From Toxoplasma gondii ME49 (Eukaryota > Apicomplexa > Conoidasida > Eucoccidiorida > Sarcocystidae), in assembly GCF_000006565.2 (NCBI RefSeq), contig NC_031467.1, positions 992,001 to 1,056,000 on the forward strand: 64,000 nt of DNA, read 5' to 3'. Positions 60,789 through 64,000 of the stretch are shown in pieces (position 1 is the stretch's first letter; every line of letters starts with the position of its first letter). The position numbers and the translations under genes were made by a program. The notes under the pieces are model-generated. The model was not told the origin of the DNA. It ran no database searches and saw nothing but the letters and a program-made list of their open reading frames with translations.

Positions 60789-61140
60789 GCAAACCGCGTG
60801 AGGAAATGCTTCGGGACACCGTGGATTTTCGGCGACGAACTGTCGCGTTGAACGTCGAACTGCGCATGCGAGTCGCTCCTGGGCTGCGATATAGAGGCGT
60901 TCCTCACAGACTGGGAAGCAGAAATGACCCCCGTCTTCTGTCCAGAGGTCACGCGCGACTTTGCGGGAACTTAGGAGCGAAGGGTAAGAGGAAATCCACG
61001 GTTTGCGTCCTCAGCAGCGGACGAAGCGTTTCCGAAGAAGCGCATGCATGCGGGAGACGCTTCTACGTGCTTCTGCCAGAAATTCCGCCTTTGCGCACAC
61101 ACATCGCCCCCCAGGCCCAACGATGGCACAGCAGCTCCAC

Positions 61141-61154
61141 GGTGTACGTACACC
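61141..61154. promoter_or_regulatory. Perfect 14-bp palindrome GGTGTACGTACACC
   Basis: Third exact copy, 366 bp from the one at 60775. It is followed by CTAGAA rather than GCARA. Confidence 0.4.
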
Positions 61155-62274
61155 CTAGAACGGAAACGGAAAACGGAAAGGCTGGCGCTGGACCGAAGAG
61201 CGCCCTCTTTTATCCGCGTTTCACGTAAACAGCGACAGCAGAGTGCCCAGGACTCGGAATAAGGCCTCAGGTGCCCCTCGAAGAGCTACCACACGAACGA
61301 GGCTTCTTAGACAACAGGCCTCCGTGATTCCGCTGCTCTGAGATACACATGACTCTTTGCTGAGCTTGTGCGGTTTTCACTTACCCCAAGCAACTTCACA
61401 TGCAGATAGTCGGGGTCAGAGAAACATTAAGATACTCCTCTTTTTCGCACAGCCTAGACGACCATACATACAGGCAGTCATACACGGGTATACTCGTACC
61501 ATTTATACATTTTTATGCATGCAGACAGGGAGATGGAGCACGTCCCTATAGTGGGCTTGCAGCTCAAGACTTTCGTGAGGAAAAGAAGTACGCTTAGTGC
61601 GTGTGTATGCGAAGGGTGAGGCGATACACCGCGATTGAGGAACTGTCGATTTGTGTTGACAGATATAAAAAGCTTGCGTCTTATGGAGGAGCCATCGGTC
61701 GACCGTCTAAACACAGACCTGCGCTGAAAGTAGCTCTGTCGCTCGATCTTCGACTGTACGCGTATTTGCGTCCTAGTTATTCTACGGACCACGCACCTTT
61801 TTCTCCAGTGTCTGCCTCTTTCGGATTAACCTCCATCCCCCCGCATTTCACTTTCGCCTATTTGAAGCAACTGTCCCGAAGTACACCTTGCAGGCTTTAA
61901 GGCCCCCAAGAAGTCCACTTTTCCGAGCGATCTCGTGCAGTCCAACGCGACACCTGTTCTGTGCTCTGCAACTTTTAGTCTACACGTATACGCGGAGGCT
62001 CCTTTTTCCGTGGAGCTCTTTTTTTGCTTGGAGTAGGCTTTTCCGTGAAACTCCTTTCTATTGCGCTGTCACGCATATCCGCAACCTTTTGGGAGCGCTT
62101 GACGGCTGTCTTCCAGAGGCGAAAGAAAATGAAACCATGTCACGTACCTCTGCGTTCAGAGATCTTTTTCACGTAAACAGAAGCGAGACATCGAAAGCTC
62201 TAAAACATTTTCCAGATGTCTTCTGCGATATATATACATTATTCTAAGCTAATTCACTACACACGTATTCATGA

Positions 62275-62277
<3 letters not shown>

Positions 62278-62307
<30 letters not shown>
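62278..62307. repeat. (TA)n tract
   Basis: TA run in the 3' flank of eIF3g. Confidence 0.85.
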
Positions 62308-62309
<2 letters not shown>

Positions 62310-63126
62310 AACGCACACACAGACACAGACATATTCCGCAGTATACCGCCACTCTTCCAGAGCAAAGGATATATGTGTTTGTTTGTTTATGACTCCAGAG
62401 GCGTGGAGGCCCCACAGATCCTGTGTCCATTCGTGGATCCGTTGATTCGCACTGTACCTACACCTCAGATCGTCCCAGCAACTCAAGTCACACAGGCCAC
62501 CGAAGTCTCGGCCTCTGTTCGCGGCTCCTCCGTTCTGTCTAAAATGGAACCGCGAGCTCGCGGGGCGACCTTTGAGTTCTCCCAAGTGAACGGTTCCGTA
62601 CGCTAATCCCTGCATGTGACAGGGGAGGTGTCTCTGAGGAAACGCCGTTTTTTTTCGATTTGCGCCTCGTGCAGGCGCCAGCACCGAGAGAGATACTTTC
62701 TGCGCTGCATCGCCTCCACAAAAATCGAGCGCAGCTGCATGCGAGCTTGCCTCTCGTCGACTTCCTTCGAAAACAGAACTTGACTATGTAGATCGCGCAG
62801 GTCGTACGCACCGGGTGTCTCTACACGAGAGCCATGAGTTCAATGCACAGAGAGAAAGTAACGATTTTGAGACAGAAACCGCGTGGCAGTCTTCGACACT
62901 CCAAAGGAAGTTTCTCGGCTGTACAGACACCCCACACCTCGTCGCACTCGGTGTTTCGAGAGACAGAGGCAGATCGAGCGCGAAAGCGCTTTGAGAACTC
63001 CAGTTCTCGCTTCCTTCTCCTGTTCATGCCAGAGTGAGTCTCGAAAAAAGCGAAGCGCGAGACGCCGTCGCCAGGCCACTCTCGCCGTTTCCTCAGCAGC
63101 GCGCATGCACAGGAACCTCTTGCCTC

Positions 63127-63618
63127 TATCGGTCCCTGTTCGACGGCTTGGCCCACTCGACCTGCGCAATCAAAAAGACAGGAAAAACGAAAACTAATTC
63201 TCCTCGAAAACCTCTCTGACACAAAGGTTTTACCTCACATACATTACATACAGACAGCGATACACGCCTATATCCATATCTACACCCGTATGTATATACA
63301 TATATATTACACTTCTGTAAATATATGCCGGGTGCAGGCGGAACCTGTACGCATGGATATGGACGACTATTGAAAGGAAATACATCGCGCATGCATTTCC
63401 TCGGTTCCTTTTATCAAGGGTGACAGACTGCACTGTCACTCGGACGACAGAACGGTTGCGAAGAAAACTCATTTTTCCGTAGTGTTGCAACTTTCTCGGG
63501 GCTTACGTTGAGGAGCAAGTTGTCGTAGCCGTGACGGTTGAGTTGTCGAATTGCCCGCACCGCGTCTTCTCTTCGCTGGTAGGTGATAAACGCAAAGCCT
63601 TTGCTGCACTTCTTCTCC
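63127..63618 (-). CDS. EIF3G: Eukaryotic translation initiation factor 3 subunit g, last two exons (5' part outside the window)
   Basis: The final exons are 63618-63507 and 63162-63127, joined GT-AG in phase zero, with stop TAG at 63127. They encode the second half of the C-terminal RNA-recognition motif. RNP1 appears as KGFAFITYQRREDAVRAI, then NRHGYDNLLLNV and the end VEWAKPSNRDR, which matches the eIF3g ending (GYDHLILNVEWAKP in animals). eIF3g is a peripheral eIF3 subunit that binds near the mRNA entry channel of the 40S ribosome. The acceptor before the first of these exons (TTTTTCAG) implies an upstream exon with the RNP2 half of the RRM. It was not found before 64000, so the gene continues beyond the window. 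The spacer exon-free stretch 63619-64000 is then intron. Confidence 0.9.
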
Positions 63619-64000
63619 CTGAAAAAGACGCGCCCAGCGTACAGACACTCGACGTCATTCGTCCTGGAGCGACCCCCGCATGCACGCAGCACCCTGTCCA
63701 AGGAATGTTCCTCTGCGTATTCATTTGCATCTCCGTACGCTTCACTATTCCTCTCCTCCGGAACGACTTTCTCCACCTGTTTCCGCCTCGATTTATTGTA
63801 CTTCCACATCGCTATTTGAATTGATGGCTGTGCAAGGAAACGCTCTCGCGATTTTAAAGACCAGCTGCAGAACGTCGGCGTGGGTAGAGAAGCCTGTTCT
63901 CTCTTTCTTCTTTCGCGGAAGAAACTCTGACACTTGACCTCAAGAGGAAACAACGCAAACTCCGAACTGCACAAACCCAAGCGTCCACCCTTCCCCCAAC

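Larger units (their letters stand above)
57471..63126. other. Spacer between the heptad-repeat gene and eIF3g
   Basis: This 5.6-kb region should hold the missing 5' exon(s) and promoter of the heptad-repeat gene and the 3' UTR of eIF3g. Open frames reach ~300 codons (plus 58843-59766; minus 59665-59030), but none has a motif or coherent splicing. Four copies or near-copies of the GTAC palindrome cluster at 58.4-61.2 kb. (TA)n tracts occur at 58085-58140, 58806-58834 and 62278-62307. Confidence 0.5.

Noticed and set aside
60428..60952. Minus-strand frame of 174 codons
   Set aside because: It spans a palindrome copy and has no motif or splice context.
1..64000. tRNA or rRNA genes
   Set aside because: I looked for T-loop-like GGTTCGA boxes with matching stems and found none convincing. 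A tRNAscan run would settle it.

Overview
The window looks like nuclear DNA of a coccidian apicomplexan of the Sarcocystidae (Toxoplasma / Neospora / Hammondia type). The evidence is compositional and structural: near-balanced base composition, genes with many short GT-AG introns, long serine-rich and acidic low-complexity stretches inside proteins, numerous (TA)n tracts in introns and spacers, and apicomplexan-like versions of conserved eukaryotic proteins. I cannot decide the genus from sequence alone. There is no sign of bacterial gene organisation, CRISPR or insertion sequences.

Layout, left to right. 1-2532: no gene seen. 2533-7746 (-): a single-exon SET-domain protein of 1737 aa. 7747-12476: spacer holding two near-identical 588-bp direct repeats. 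12477-19312 (-): eIF3 subunit c, 10 exons, 971 aa. 20942-22866 (-): a weakly supported candidate gene with a possible zinc-ribbon/OB segment. 23457-32364 (+): a 14-exon, 885-aa protein that joins a Pleckstrin-homology domain to a circularly permuted papain/NlpC-P60 (YaeF/YiiX-like) domain; this is the most unusual gene here. 36407-41884 (+): ribonucleotide reductase large subunit, 8 exons, 877 aa, with all catalytic residues. 43501-50527 (-): a lineage-specific low-complexity protein, 6 exons, 1821 aa. 52291-57470 (-): a second low-complexity protein containing 56 exact 21-bp repeats; its 5' end is unresolved. 57471-63126: spacer. 63127-64000 (-): the 3' end of eIF3 subunit g, running off the window.

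The exon models were assembled by hand from GT/AG sites and reading phase. For eIF3c, RNR and the PH protein every junction keeps phase from ATG to stop, which is strong internal support. Functionally, eIF3c and eIF3g belong to the same translation-initiation complex, and RNR supplies dNTPs for DNA replication. The other proteins have no evident link to them, and neighbouring genes in such genomes are normally transcribed separately. A perfect 14-bp palindrome, GGTGTACGTACACC, recurs three times (plus near-copies) in the spacers and never in a coding exon, so it may be a shared cis-element.
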